Shown: positions 27,140-36,569, counted from the first letter of the stretch. The stretch is DNA of 64,000 nucleotides from Rhodobacteraceae bacterium Alg231-04 (GCA_900143635.1 FREY01000001.1:465324-529323), one strand, 5' to 3'. The notes: generated by a model from the letters alone, not told the origin. A program made the numbers and translations.

Positions 27140-28123
27140 ATGGATTTCTTGAACGGTATTAACGACTTCCTGACCCAGCAGCTGGGCAGCTTCGGGCCGC
27201 TTATCGTGATCGGTGGCCTTGGGCTCTTCATGATTTTGCTGACAGTTCCGTTTTTGTTGAACCAACCCGAAGACCCGCTGAAAAAGCTCAAGAGATCCCA
27301 GCAGAAACAATCAACTTCTGCACCCAAACGCGAACGGCTGCGTCAGGGTAACCGCAATGAACAGCTGCAGAAATTCGCCAACTTTCTAGAACCGCAGAAC
27401 GAAGCCGAACTGTCGGCAATGGAATTGAAACTGCGTCAGGCCGGCTATGTCAGCCGCGACTCTGTGCGCCTGTTCTACTTTGCCCAGCTTCTGCTTGGGC
27501 TGATCGGGCTGGGGCTGGGGCTTGCCTATGTCTATGTGCTGACGGCTGATGTCGAATATGACAGCCAACAGATGATGATCCGCATTCTGGGGCCGGGTGG
27601 AGCTGGGTATTTCCTGCCCAAATACTGGATCACCCGCCGCATTCAAGCCCGCCAGGACGAAATCACCTCCGGCTTTCCTGACGCGCTCGACATGATGCTG
27701 GTCTGCGTCGAAGCCGGGCAATCACTGGATCAGGCGATCATCCGTGTCGCCAAGGAATTGCACGCCTCCTACCCGGCGCTGGCCGAAGAATTCGAGATTG
27801 TTTCCTACGAAATGCAGGCCGGTAAGGACAAGGAACGGGTTCTGCGCGACATGGGGACGCGCTGCGGGGTGCAGGATGTATCCTCCTTTGTGACCGTGAT
27901 GATCCAGTCCGCCCAATTCGGCACCTCGATTGCCGAAGCGCTGCGGGTCTATTCCGCAGAAATGCGCGACAAGCGGGTGATGCGCGCCGAAGAGGCCGCC
28001 AACAAACTGCCGGTGAAAATGACCCTGGCAACCATGATGCTGACCGTGCCGCCGCTGCTGATCATTCTGATCGGGCCATCCTTCGAAAACATCTCCAAGA
28101 TGGGCAGCATGGGGCCGAACTAA
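27140..28123 (+). CDS. tadC: Tad platform protein TadC
   Basis: 327 residues, second GspF/T2SSF-type platform subunit and probable partner of TadB. Helix near 17-38, two helices at about 110-160, cytoplasmic domain with SGFPDALDMMLVCVEAGQSLDQA, and C-terminal helix LATMMLTVPPLLIILIGPS. Conserved YEMQAGKDKERVLRDMG resembles the TadC consensus. Confidence 0.93.
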   Translation: MDFLNGINDFLTQQLGSFGPLIVIGGLGLFMILLTVPFLLNQPEDPLKKLKRSQQKQSTSAPKRERLRQGNRNEQLQKFANFLEPQNEAELSAMELKLRQAGYVSRDSVRLFYFAQLLLGLIGLGLGLAYVYVLTADVEYDSQQMMIRILGPGGAGYFLPKYWITRRIQARQDEITSGFPDALDMMLVCVEAGQSLDQAIIRVAKELHASYPALAEEFEIVSYEMQAGKDKERVLRDMGTRCGVQDVSSFVTVMIQSAQFGTSIAEALRVYSAEMRDKRVMRAEEAANKLPVKMTLATMMLTVPPLLIILIGPSFENISKMGSMGPN

Positions 28124-28243
28124 AGCCCCGCCCACAACCGGGAAGACCGCCCACAAAGGCGTTGCCAGCCCGCCAGTGGCTTGCCACAATAGCCCAGCTG
28201 CCCGCAGAAAGCGGCAGGGCAAAGACAGGCAGGCCGGGCAGGG

Positions 28244-28819
28244 ATGAACAGCACAGCGACGCACGTATTTCGGCTGATGGCGCTTGGCGGATGCCTTGCC
28301 TGTCTTTCCGGGTGTGACCCACAGGGGCAGCAGGGCGCCATCGCGCCTCTGTCGCATGGTGTCGACACTTCACAGCAGCAAACCAACAATCTTGCAGCCG
28401 GTCACCGGCTGATCCGGGCCGGTGAATACGAACTCGCCCTGAGTGCCTTCAACCGCGCGGCCCTGCGCCACGGGCTGAACGGCGAAATTCTGATGGGCAT
28501 GGGCTCTGCCAACCTGGGCCTAGAACGGTTGGGCCAGGCCGAAACGCTGTTGCGTCGTGCGGCCGAAGTCGACCCGGAAAACCCAGCCATAGCCAACAAT
28601 CTGGGCGTTGTCCTGATGGGCCGAGGCAAATATGCCGAAGCAGCCCAGATCCTGAAACGCGCCTATGCGCTCGACAATGGCGAAAGTGACGCAATCCGCG
28701 AGAATCTGCGCTTGGCTCTCGAAAAGTTCGATAATCCTGCTACGGTCGATCCAAAAGATAACGAATACAAGCTGGTGCTACAGGGAGCAGGCGATTACAA
28801 GCTGAGCCCAGTACCGTAA
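28244..28819 (+). CDS. tadD: TPR lipoprotein, TadD-like
   Basis: 191 residues. Lipobox LSGC with Cys24, then TPR repeats from about 45 to 155 (AGHRLIRAGEYELALSAF; GSANLGLERLGQAETLLRRA; NNLGVVLMGRGKYAEAAQIL). TadD-type TPR lipoproteins act as pilotins for the secretin. The 120-bp gap after tadC holds only short imperfect stems. Of the two TPR proteins in the locus this is the better TadD candidate. Confidence 0.82.
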   Translation: MNSTATHVFRLMALGGCLACLSGCDPQGQQGAIAPLSHGVDTSQQQTNNLAAGHRLIRAGEYELALSAFNRAALRHGLNGEILMGMGSANLGLERLGQAETLLRRAAEVDPENPAIANNLGVVLMGRGKYAEAAQILKRAYALDNGESDAIRENLRLALEKFDNPATVDPKDNEYKLVLQGAGDYKLSPVP

Positions 28820-28845
28820 AGGCAGAGCAGCGAAGGAATAATCCG

Positions 28846-29694
28846 ATGGGCAAGCTATTTCTTGTTTCCCTGTGCGCGGGTGCAGCATTGGTTCTCGGCG
28901 CTTGCGCTGAAGGCGAAGCAGAAGCGGTGGATCGCGCATTCCAAGGGGTGAACGTGATCGATGAAACGGATCTGAACGGCGTCATGCTGTCGGCCGCGGA
29001 TCCAAACGAAGCGGCAAATTATTTTGCCCGTGCAGTGCAGGGGGATCCTGACCGGATCGACCTGCAACGCAATCTGGCGAAGTCTCTGGTCCGCGCCAAG
29101 CGCAACACAGAAGCAGCCGCTGCATGGAAGAAGGTCAGCACCATGGACGGTGCCACAAACGAGGATCAGATCTCGCTTGCGGATGTTTTGATCCGAACCG
29201 GTGACTGGGACACTGCCCGTGCAACGCTGGATGCTGTCCCTCCCACACACGAGACCTATTCGCGCTATCGGCTGGAAGCGATTGTTGCGGATGCGGCCGG
29301 TGACTGGAAGCGGGCCGACAGTTTTTATGAAATCGCCATGGGTCTGACCACCGAACCCGCCGGGGTGATGAACAACTGGGGCTATTCCAAACTGACCCGC
29401 GGTGATTACGCTGCCGCCGAGCGCCTGTTCGGCGACGCGGTGCGTCAGGATCCCAGTCTGTTCACAGCCAAGAACAACCTGATCCTCGCCAGAGGCGCGC
29501 AGCGCAATTACACCCTGCCGGTCATGCCAATGGCACAGACCGAGCGGGCCAAGCTGCTGCATACGCTGGCCCTTTCGGCTGTGAAACAGGGTGATGTGAA
29601 AATCGGTGAGGGGCTGTTGCGTGAAGCCATCTCAACCCACCCTCAGCATTTCGAAGAGGCGGCACGCTCTCTCAGTGCCCTGCAGAACGGCTGA
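28846..29694 (+). CDS. Second TPR lipoprotein of the Tad locus
   Basis: 282 residues. Lipobox LGAC with Cys20, acidic segment after it, then TPR-like repeats through most of the protein (NEAANYFARAVQGDPDRID; NNWGYSKLTRGDYAAAERLF; LALSAVKQGDVKIGEGLL). Located between tadD and the prepilin peptidase, so an assembly or pilotin role is inferred. A short YTLPVMPMAQTERAKLL linker separates the last repeat pair. Confidence 0.8.
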   Translation: MGKLFLVSLCAGAALVLGACAEGEAEAVDRAFQGVNVIDETDLNGVMLSAADPNEAANYFARAVQGDPDRIDLQRNLAKSLVRAKRNTEAAAAWKKVSTMDGATNEDQISLADVLIRTGDWDTARATLDAVPPTHETYSRYRLEAIVADAAGDWKRADSFYEIAMGLTTEPAGVMNNWGYSKLTRGDYAAAERLFGDAVRQDPSLFTAKNNLILARGAQRNYTLPVMPMAQTERAKLLHTLALSAVKQGDVKIGEGLLREAISTHPQHFEEAARSLSALQNG

Positions 29695-29697
29695 TCT

Positions 29698-30192
29698 ATG
29701 GCAATTCCGGCGACTTTTGCACTGGTGTTCCTGCTCCTTTTGGCCCCGATTTGTTTCACGGTGGCTTATACGGATCTGCGTGGCATGCGCATTCCCAACT
29801 GGTCTGTTGGGCTGTTGACGGCGGTTTTCGTGCTCGCAGGCCCTCTGCTGCTGCCCTTCGAGACCTATCTCTGGCAGCTGCTGCATTTGCCGGTTGGCAT
29901 CGGGCTGGGCTTTTTGTTTTATCTGGCCGGCGCCGTCGGCGCCGGAGACGCCAAGTTCGCCGGTGCCGCTGCGCCGGTGATCTTCCTGCCGGACCTGCTT
30001 GTCTTGCTGATGGTGCTGATGGCCAATATCATCGCCGGCTTCATCACCCATCGTCTGGCCAAACACACCGCGCTTCGCCAGCTCGCCCCGCATTGGGAAA
30101 GCTGGGAGGCTGGTAAGAAATTCCCCATGGGGTTCTGCCTTGGCGGATCGCTGATGATCTACCTCCTGCTCGGGGCCCTGCTTGGCAGTTAA
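29698..30192 (+). CDS. cpaA: Prepilin peptidase CpaA/TadV
   Basis: 164 residues, integral membrane aspartic peptidase of the short TadV type, without the N-terminal methylase domain of PilD. Catalytic aspartates are Asp26 (AYTDLRGMRIPNW) and Asp84 (GAGDAKF). It should cut the two pilins after Gly14. Three bases after the TPR gene. Confidence 0.92.
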   Translation: MAIPATFALVFLLLLAPICFTVAYTDLRGMRIPNWSVGLLTAVFVLAGPLLLPFETYLWQLLHLPVGIGLGFLFYLAGAVGAGDAKFAGAAAPVIFLPDLLVLLMVLMANIIAGFITHRLAKHTALRQLAPHWESWEAGKKFPMGFCLGGSLMIYLLLGALLGS

Positions 30193-30304
30193 ACTGCCCG
30201 CGGAATTGCCCCGGATTGCCCCGCTTCTGCCACAGTGCTGTATAAACTGTCACTTGCGGGCTTTGGCCTGCTGACTTGGTTATGGCAACGCGCAGGATCC
30301 ACCC

Positions 30305-31612
30305 ATGAACATGCAAACCCCGGCAGTGGTAGCCCCCCCTCCTCCCAAGGGGCTCGGTGAAATGAAGCTTCCCGTGGTCATGATGCGGGATATTCTGCTG
30401 AAAACCATCTTCCGCAAGACCGTGGACACCGTGACCGAGATCGCCGCGGCGATCTGCCTGCCGATGCCAATCACCCAGGAGCTGGTGGATATCGCCCGCG
30501 AACAGAAACTGCTCGAGGCGACAGGCACGCTCAACGCAAACAGCGGCAATGAAATGGGTTATCAGCTGACCGATGCGGGCAAGGCACGGGCGCTCGATGC
30601 GCTGGCGCAGTCGGAATATTTTGGCCCCATGCCGGTGCCACTGGATGTCTACCGCGAACAGGTCAAGCGCCAGTCGATCCGCAACATTCAGGTCACCCGT
30701 GACCAGCTGACCAACGCCATGGGTCATCTGATCCTGCCCGACAGCCTGCTGGATCACCTCGGGCCTGCGGTCAGCGCGGGCCGCTCGATCCTGATGTATG
30801 GCCCGCCGGGCAACGGGAAGTCGTCGATTTCCAACGGCATTCGCGACTCGCTCGGCGATCAGGTCTATGTGCCTTATGCCATTGAATACTCCGGTCAGGT
30901 GATCACCGTCTATGACCCGATCGTGCATACTGCGCTGGAACAGGCTCAGGACGATCCCAACGCGCTGCGCCGGTCGCGCCGGTTTGACACCCGCTATGTC
31001 TGTTGCGAGCGCCCCACCGTTGTCACCGGCGGTGAACTGTCTCTGGACATGCTGGATCTGGTCTATAACCCGACCGCGCGCACCTATCAGGCGCCACTGC
31101 AGTTGAAATCCACCGGCGGCATCTTCATTGTCGATGACCTTGGTCGTCAGGCAGAACCACCGCAGGCGCTGATCAACCGGTGGATCGTTCCGCTGGAAGA
31201 AAGCAAGGACATCCTCGCCCTGCAATCGGGCGAGAAATTCGAGGTGCCCTTTGACACGTTGGTGATCTTTTCCACCAACTTCCACCCAAACGAGATCTTC
31301 GACCAGGCGGCGCTGCGGCGGATCTTCTTCAAGATCAAGATCGACGGGCCCGATCAGGAGAATTTCCTAAAAATCTTTGCGCTGGTTGCGCGCAAGAAAG
31401 GCATGCCGCTGGACGAAAGCGCGTTGGTGCATCTGCTGCAAAGGCGCTACCCGGAAATTGACAATACCTACGCCAACTACCAGCCGGTGTTCCTGATCGA
31501 CCAGATGATTGCGATTTGTGACTTCGAAGGCATCCCCTATCAGATGTCACCGGAACTAATCGACAGGGCCTGGGCGAACATGTTCGTGAAAGACGAAACC
31601 ATCGTCAGGTAG
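30305..31612 (+). CDS. AAA-type ATPase at the end of the Tad locus
   Basis: 435 residues, soluble. N-terminal about 100 residues look like a winged-helix/DNA-binding-like region (TEIAAAICLPMPITQELVDIA; YQLTDAGKARAL), followed by an AAA ATPase with Walker A GPPGNGKS (about 166-173) and Walker B GGIFIVDDLG (about 271-280), an NFHPNEIF sensor-like segment and an Arg-finger candidate AALRRIFFK. An unusual Cys-Cys pair is in YVCCERP. Genes like this accompany Tad loci in several alphaproteobacteria, but I know of no defined role. Gap of 112 bp to the prepilin peptidase. Confidence 0.75.
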   Translation: MNMQTPAVVAPPPPKGLGEMKLPVVMMRDILLKTIFRKTVDTVTEIAAAICLPMPITQELVDIAREQKLLEATGTLNANSGNEMGYQLTDAGKARALDALAQSEYFGPMPVPLDVYREQVKRQSIRNIQVTRDQLTNAMGHLILPDSLLDHLGPAVSAGRSILMYGPPGNGKSSISNGIRDSLGDQVYVPYAIEYSGQVITVYDPIVHTALEQAQDDPNALRRSRRFDTRYVCCERPTVVTGGELSLDMLDLVYNPTARTYQAPLQLKSTGGIFIVDDLGRQAEPPQALINRWIVPLEESKDILALQSGEKFEVPFDTLVIFSTNFHPNEIFDQAALRRIFFKIKIDGPDQENFLKIFALVARKKGMPLDESALVHLLQRRYPEIDNTYANYQPVFLIDQMIAICDFEGIPYQMSPELIDRAWANMFVKDETIVR

Positions 31613-31668
31613 TCCCCAGGCCAAAATTGCTGCACGCATTTTGATCCGCCGCCCCAGGGGCCGCGGAG

Positions 31669-31716
31669 AAGAGTTTTGGGAAAACTCTTGCGCAAAACTT
31701 TTTCAAAGTTTTGCGC
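31669..31716. repeat. Two abutting perfect hairpins between the AAA ATPase and the helicase gene
   Basis: Stem 1: aagagtttt (31669-31677) / aaaactctt (31681-31689), loop ggg. Stem 2 starts at the next base: gcgcaaaacttt (31690-31701) / aaagttttgcgc (31705-31716), loop ttc. They end 19 bp before the ATG at 31736. Related arm sequences make this look like an intergenic palindromic repeat that may also end the Tad transcript in either direction. Confidence 0.65.
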
Positions 31717-31735
31717 CTTCCCCTACAAAGACAAT

Positions 31736-34153
31736 ATGAAAGACCTGCCCACCCCGTTTCATGACTGGTTTGCCACCAAAGGCTGGTCCATCCACCCGCA
31801 TCAGCAGGCCATGTTGGAGCGCGCCGATGACCCTGCAACGCTGTTGATCGCCCCCACCGGCGGCGGCAAAACAATGGCTGGTTTTCTGCCCACGCTGGCG
31901 GAACTCGCCGATGGGCACCACGATGGTCTGCACACGCTTTATGTCTCGCCGCTGAAAGCGCTGGCCGCCGACATCAAACGCAACCTGCGCACGCCCGTGG
32001 AGGAAATGGGCCTGCCGATCCGCATTGACGACCGCACCGGTGACACACCGCAAAGCCGCAAGAAACGCCAGCGCGCTGATCCACCGCATATCCTGCTGAC
32101 CACACCAGAAAGCCTCGCACTGCTGACCTCCTATGAGGATGCCGCGCGCACTTTCAAAGGGCTCAGGCGGGTGGTGGTGGACGAGATCCACGCACTGGCA
32201 GAGAGCAAACGCGGCGACCAGCTGATGCTGGCGCTTGCACGGCTGCAGAGCCTCTGTCCCGATCTGCGCCGGGTCGGGTTGTCGGCCACAGTGGAAGACC
32301 CCGAGGCCATCGCGCATTTTCTGGCCCGCCATCCCGATCCCTGCCCCATCCTTCTGGCCGATCCCGGCCCCGCCCCCGATATCCAGATGCTGGAAACCGC
32401 GCAGGCCCCGCCCTGGGCCGGTGGCGGTGCCGCCTATGCGATCCCGGCGGTGATGCAGCAGATCAAGGCGCACAGGACCACACTGATCTTTCACAATACC
32501 CGCGCCCAGGCGGAAATTTTCTTTCACAATCTGTGGCTGGCCAATGACGACGCCCTGCCAATTGGCATTCATCACGGATCGCTCGACCGCGTGCAACGTG
32601 AGCGAGTCGAAGGTGCCATGGTGCGCGGCGATCTGCGCGCCATTGTCTGCACCGGCTCGCTGGATCTTGGCATCGACTGGGGCGACGTGGATCTGGTGAT
32701 CCAGATCGGCGCGCCCAAGAATGTCAAACGTCTGGTACAGCGGATCGGGCGGGCCAATCACCGCTATAACGCCCCCTCCAAGGCCCTGCTGGTGCCTGCC
32801 AACCGGTTTGAGGTGGTCGAATGCCGCGCCGCATTGGAGGCGGCGCAAGCGGGTGATCTGGACGGCGATCCGCGCGGTGCCGGCCCGCGCGATGTCTTGT
32901 GCCAGCATATTCTGATTGCCGCCTGTGCCGGGCCGTTTGACGCCGGTGATCTCTACTGTGAAATGATCACCTCCGGCGCCTATGCCACGCTGACCCGCCC
33001 GCAATTTGACGCCTGTCTCGATTTTTGCGCCACCGGCGGCTATGCGCTGAAAGCCTATGACCAGTGGCAGCGGCTGTTGCAGCGACCGGACGGCCAATGG
33101 CAGCTGCGCGATCCGCGTGCGGCAGCGCGTATTCGCATGAACCTCGGCACTATTCAGGACAGTGACAAACTGAAAGTTCGGCTGAAACGCAGCCGGGGCG
33201 GCAAGCCTCTGGGCGAAGTAGAGGAAGCCTTTGCTGCCTCTCTCACGCCCGGCGACACTTTTCTGATTGGCGGACAGACCGTGCGCTATGAATCTTTGCG
33301 CGAAATGACGGTTGAGGTGACACGTCAGCCCGGACGCAAACCCAAGATCGCCACTTTCTCTGGCACCAAATTCGCCACGTCCACACAGCTTAGTGCACGT
33401 ATATTAGAGATGCTAAAGCAGGATGCTTGGCCTGAACTGCCCCCCCACACGGCGGATTGGCTGCAGCTGCAGCGCAGGGTTAGCCAAATGCCACGTGCCG
33501 GTCGGCTGCTGATCGAAAGCTTCCCGCATGACGGGCGGGCACATAGCTGTATCTACGGTTTTGCCGGCCGCAATGCACAGCAGACACTGGGGTTGCTGCT
33601 CACCAAACGTATGGAAGACCTGGGGCTGGATCCTTTGGGTTTTGTCTCAACCGACTATGCGACGCTGATCTGGAGCTTGGAGGAAATCCGCGAACCCGCG
33701 CCGCTGTTTGATCTGGACACCCTGCGCGACGGGCTGGACGGCTGGCTGGCTGGCAATGCGGTGATGAAACGGGCCTTTCGCGGGGCCGCCACCATTGCCG
33801 GGCTGATCGAACGCAACACAGGCGGGCAGCGTAAATCCGGGCGGCAGGCGACCTTCTCCTCGGATATCCTTTATGACACGCTGCGCAAATACGACCCCAA
33901 CCACCTGATGCTGGACATCACCCGCGAGGAGGCGCTGCGCGGGCTGGTGGATTTCGGCCGGATCGAGGAAATGCTGACCCGCATCAACGGCCGCATCGAC
34001 CTGCGGCGCCTTGAGCGTATCACACCACTGGCGGCACCATTGCTGCTGGAAATGGGCAAGGTACCGGTCAAGGGCGCAGGCGTCGAAAAGCTGATGCAAC
34101 AGGAGGCCGAGGCCTTGATGCAGGCCTCAGGGTTGGCGGGGCTGTCGGGATGA
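31736..34153 (+). CDS. Lhr-type DEIH helicase (ligase-associated DNA damage response)
   Basis: 805 residues from the ATG at 31736; an upstream open frame runs through the hairpin pair and is discounted. Superfamily 2 helicase: Walker A TGGGKT (41-46), DEIH box 149-152, motif VGLSATVEDPEA, and a C-terminal HELICc with QRIGRANHRYN. The WH and Lhr-core domains follow. The length and its coupling to pdeM mark it as the ligase-associated branch. Predicted to unwind DNA at repair intermediates. Stop overlaps pdeM by 4 bp. Confidence 0.88.
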   Translation: MKDLPTPFHDWFATKGWSIHPHQQAMLERADDPATLLIAPTGGGKTMAGFLPTLAELADGHHDGLHTLYVSPLKALAADIKRNLRTPVEEMGLPIRIDDRTGDTPQSRKKRQRADPPHILLTTPESLALLTSYEDAARTFKGLRRVVVDEIHALAESKRGDQLMLALARLQSLCPDLRRVGLSATVEDPEAIAHFLARHPDPCPILLADPGPAPDIQMLETAQAPPWAGGGAAYAIPAVMQQIKAHRTTLIFHNTRAQAEIFFHNLWLANDDALPIGIHHGSLDRVQRERVEGAMVRGDLRAIVCTGSLDLGIDWGDVDLVIQIGAPKNVKRLVQRIGRANHRYNAPSKALLVPANRFEVVECRAALEAAQAGDLDGDPRGAGPRDVLCQHILIAACAGPFDAGDLYCEMITSGAYATLTRPQFDACLDFCATGGYALKAYDQWQRLLQRPDGQWQLRDPRAAARIRMNLGTIQDSDKLKVRLKRSRGGKPLGEVEEAFAASLTPGDTFLIGGQTVRYESLREMTVEVTRQPGRKPKIATFSGTKFATSTQLSARILEMLKQDAWPELPPHTADWLQLQRRVSQMPRAGRLLIESFPHDGRAHSCIYGFAGRNAQQTLGLLLTKRMEDLGLDPLGFVSTDYATLIWSLEEIREPAPLFDLDTLRDGLDGWLAGNAVMKRAFRGAATIAGLIERNTGGQRKSGRQATFSSDILYDTLRKYDPNHLMLDITREEALRGLVDFGRIEEMLTRINGRIDLRRLERITPLAAPLLLEMGKVPVKGAGVEKLMQQEAEALMQASGLAGLSG

Positions 34154-34842
34154 CCCTTGCGCCAGTCCGCGGAACACGCCAAGAACACATCATGAACGGA
34201 TTTGATTTCACCCTGTGCGGTGCCCGGCTGATGGCGCTTGGCAGCGGCGCGCTTTGGTGGGCTGAACACAGGTTGCTCTGTGTGTCTGACCTGCATCTGG
34301 GCAAGGCAGAGCGCATCGCCCGGCGCGGCGGCACCCATCTGCCCCCCTACGAGACGCGCGACACGCTGACCCGTCTGCAGGACGCGCTGGAGGCCACCGG
34401 CGCGCGCCAAGTGATCTGTCTAGGCGACAGCTTTGATGATGATGCCTCAGCCCGCGCGCTGGCGTCTGAGGACAAGCTGTGGATCACGCGGCTGATGGCG
34501 GGGCGGACGTGGGTATGGATCGAGGGCAACCATGATCCCGGACCTGTCGAGCTGGGCGGCAGCCATCTCGCACAGATGGAGCTGGGACCGCTCACTTTCC
34601 GACATATCGCTCAGGACGCCGCAACAGGGGAGGTGTCAGGCCACTACCATCCTAAGGCCCGGTTGAGAGGCGGATCACGCCCTGCCTTTCTCTTGGACCA
34701 GCGGCGGCTGATCCTGCCAGCTTTCGGCACCTACACCGGTGGGCTGCGCAGCCAGGCACCGGTGCTGAACAGCCTGATGGACTCCAAGGCCCTTGCCATT
34801 CTGACCGGCCCGACCGCCCTACCCATACCGATGCCCCGGTGA
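34150..34842 (+). CDS. pdeM: Ligase-associated DNA damage response nuclease PdeM
   Basis: 230 residues, calcineurin-like metallophosphoesterase. Metal motifs: VSDLHLGKAERIARRG, CLGDSFDDD, EGNHDPG and SGHYHPKA. The ATGA overlap with the helicase gene supports translation from 34150, but the family core begins at MNGFDFTLCG (ATG 34192), so that start is equally possible and would remove 14 residues. Known partners, an ATP-dependent ligase and an LigD-like exonuclease, are not in this window. Confidence 0.88.
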   Translation: MTLAPVRGTRQEHIMNGFDFTLCGARLMALGSGALWWAEHRLLCVSDLHLGKAERIARRGGTHLPPYETRDTLTRLQDALEATGARQVICLGDSFDDDASARALASEDKLWITRLMAGRTWVWIEGNHDPGPVELGGSHLAQMELGPLTFRHIAQDAATGEVSGHYHPKARLRGGSRPAFLLDQRRLILPAFGTYTGGLRSQAPVLNSLMDSKALAILTGPTALPIPMPR

Positions 34843-35142
34843 TCCTCTATTCCGCATGCGCCTGCGGCAGGCAGGCCCTCCCGCCCACACTTAAATTCCC
34901 GGCTGCGCCTGAACCCGGCCGCCATGCCCGCGACACACAGAAATGCCTCGCCTAGCAGGCTGTGATGCCGCTGCCCAAAGCCCGCGTCAACGACCTCCTG
35001 ATCAACATAGTTTGGCAATGGGAACAGCGTGACCGGGCCAGTCAGACCGGCTATAGAATTTTCAGCGAAGAAGTTCAGGGTGATACGCAAAACCAGAGAT
35101 CAACACCTTAAAAAACTCGAGCACGCAACAAGGAGACAAGGC
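34843..35142. other. Intergenic region before the thioesterase gene
   Basis: 300 bp with no convincing gene. The part at 34853-34930, read on the minus strand, resembles the dispersed element at 49676 and 62282 (shared cgcagccggg and ggcgggag segments) but is degenerate. An open minus frame of about 119 codons crosses it but has biased, low-complexity composition and overlaps pdeM, so I do not call it. The thioesterase ribosome binding site aggag is at 35131. Confidence 0.4.
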
Positions 35143-35550
35143 ATGATGGAACGGATCCAGGAGAGCTTTGGCAAGCAGTCGATGATGGCAACGCTGGGAG
35201 CTGAGCTGGTGGCGGCCACTGAGGGAAAGGTGGTGATCTCCGCACCAATTCTTCCTGGCAGTAAGCAGCAACATGGCGCGGCCCACGCGGCGTTGACGTT
35301 TGCCATCGGCGACAGCGCAGCAGGCTACGCTGCGCTGACCATGCTTCCTGAAGGCTCCGAAGTAATGACCGCCGAGATGAAGATAAATCTTCTTGCGCCT
35401 GGCATTGGCGGCAGGCTGCGTGCAACCGGTAGTGTGATCAAACCTGGGCGCAGGTTCGTCATCGTAACTGCTGAGGTGCACGCGCTAATGAACGGGAGCG
35501 AGACCCTAATTGCGATACTTCAGGGCACAATGGTGCCAGTACAGCCCTAG
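35143..35550 (+). CDS. PaaI-family hot-dog thioesterase
   Basis: 135 residues from the ATG at 35143, with aaggag 7 bp upstream. Hot-dog fold of the PaaI/YdiI type: GAAHAALTFAIGDSAAGYAAL is the active-site helix region and EMKINLLAPGIGG the adjacent strand. Acts on acyl-CoA; substrate not determined. Codon composition is a little less GC-rich than its neighbours. It stands alone between pdeM and the folD operon. Confidence 0.82.
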   Translation: MMERIQESFGKQSMMATLGAELVAATEGKVVISAPILPGSKQQHGAAHAALTFAIGDSAAGYAALTMLPEGSEVMTAEMKINLLAPGIGGRLRATGSVIKPGRRFVIVTAEVHALMNGSETLIAILQGTMVPVQP

Positions 35551-35614
35551 CCCACGAAAAATTCGGCGAAACGGGCAGCTTTCGGGAACCCACAGGCTTC
35601 CGCGAAATGAAACG

Positions 35615-35640
35615 AAAAACGGCGGCCGTTACGGCCGCCG
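35615..35640 (-). terminator. Terminator of the fhs-folD operon
   Basis: Near-perfect inverted repeat, arms cggcggccg (35620-35628) and cggccgccg (35632-35640), tight loop tta. On the minus strand it is followed by TTTTT (complement of 35615-35619). It lies 27 bp past the folD stop. Confidence 0.85.
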
Positions 35641-35666
35641 CTGATCCTAGATCCGAATACCTGCAA

Positions 35667-36569
35667 TCAGGCGGTCAGCCCTTCCGGCTCGGCCAGACCG
35701 TTTGCACGGCAGCAGGCGGTGACGGTGTTGGCCAGCAGGCAGGCAATGGTCATCGGGCCAACGCCACCGGGAACCGGGGTGATTGCGCCTGCACGCTCCG
35801 AGCAGCTTGCAAAATCCACGTCGCCAACCAGACGGGTCTTACCTTCGCCTTTCTCTGGCGCGTCGATGCGGTTGATGCCTACGTCGATCACGGTGGCGCC
35901 TTCCTTGATCCAGTCACCCGGTACCATTTCAGGGCGGCCAACCGCGGCAACCACGATATCGGCGCGGCCGACAACCTCGGGCAGGTCCTTGGTGCGGCTA
36001 TGCGCAATAGTCACGGTGCAGCTGTCGCCCAGCAACAGTTGCGCCATCGGCTTGCCCACGATGTTGGAGCGGCCAATGACAACCGCATTCATTCCCGACA
36101 GCGATCCGTGGTAGTCGCGCAGCATCATCAGGCAGCCCAGCGGGGTGCAGGGTACCATGGACTTCTGACCGGTGCCCAACAGGCCGACGTTGGAGATGTG
36201 GAACCCGTCGACATCCTTGGCCGGTGCGATCGAGTTGATCACCAGATCTTCGTCCAGATGCTTGGGCAGCGGCAGCTGCACCAGAATGCCGTGGATCGCC
36301 GGGTCATTGTTCAGCTGGTCGATCAGCGCCAGCAGGTCTTTCTCCGAGGTTTCCACGTCCAGCTTGTGCTCGACACTGTTCATGCCGACTTCAACCGTCT
36401 GCTTGCCCTTGGAGCGGACATAGACCTGAGAAGCGGGATCTTCGCCCACCAGCACAACGGCGAGGCCCGGTGTGATGCCGTTTTCTTCCTTCAGACGGGC
36501 CACGTGGCCTGCAACCTTTTCGCGCACTGTGGCCGCGAAGGCTTTGCCGTCAATGATGTTTGCTGCCAT
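35667..36569 (-). CDS. folD: Bifunctional methylene-THF dehydrogenase / methenyl-THF cyclohydrolase
   Basis: 300 residues from the ATG at 36569 (ggaag 7 bp upstream). Interconverts 5,10-methylene-, 5,10-methenyl- and 10-formyl-tetrahydrofolate. Catalytic Tyr50 and Lys54 are in [10 protein letters not shown]; the NADP-binding PCTPLG and [11 protein letters not shown] motifs are clear. Works with Fhs upstream in the same operon to run the one-carbon folate route. Confidence 0.97.
   Translation of the reverse strand: MAANIIDGKAFAATVREKVAGHVARLKEENGITPGLAVVLVGEDPASQVYVRSKGKQTVEVGMNSVEHKLDVETSEKDLLALIDQLNNDPAIHGILVQLPLPKHLDEDLVINSIAPAKDVDGFHISNVGLLGTGQKSMVPCTPLGCLMMLRDYHGSLSGMNAVVIGRSNIVGKPMAQLLLGDSCTVTIAHSRTKDLPEVVGRADIVVAAVGRPEMVPGDWIKEGATVIDVGINRIDAPEKGEGKTRLVGDVDFASCSERAGAITPVPGGVGPMTIACLLANTVTACCRANGLAEPEGLTA

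Noticed and set aside
30044-31285. 413-codon open frame antisense to cpaA and the AAA ATPase gene
   Set aside because: No motif; the sense strand carries Walker A and B.
34731-35090. Possible pseudogene on the minus strand between pdeM and the thioesterase
   Set aside because: Overlaps pdeM, no similarity I can recognise, and part matches the dispersed repeat rather than protein.
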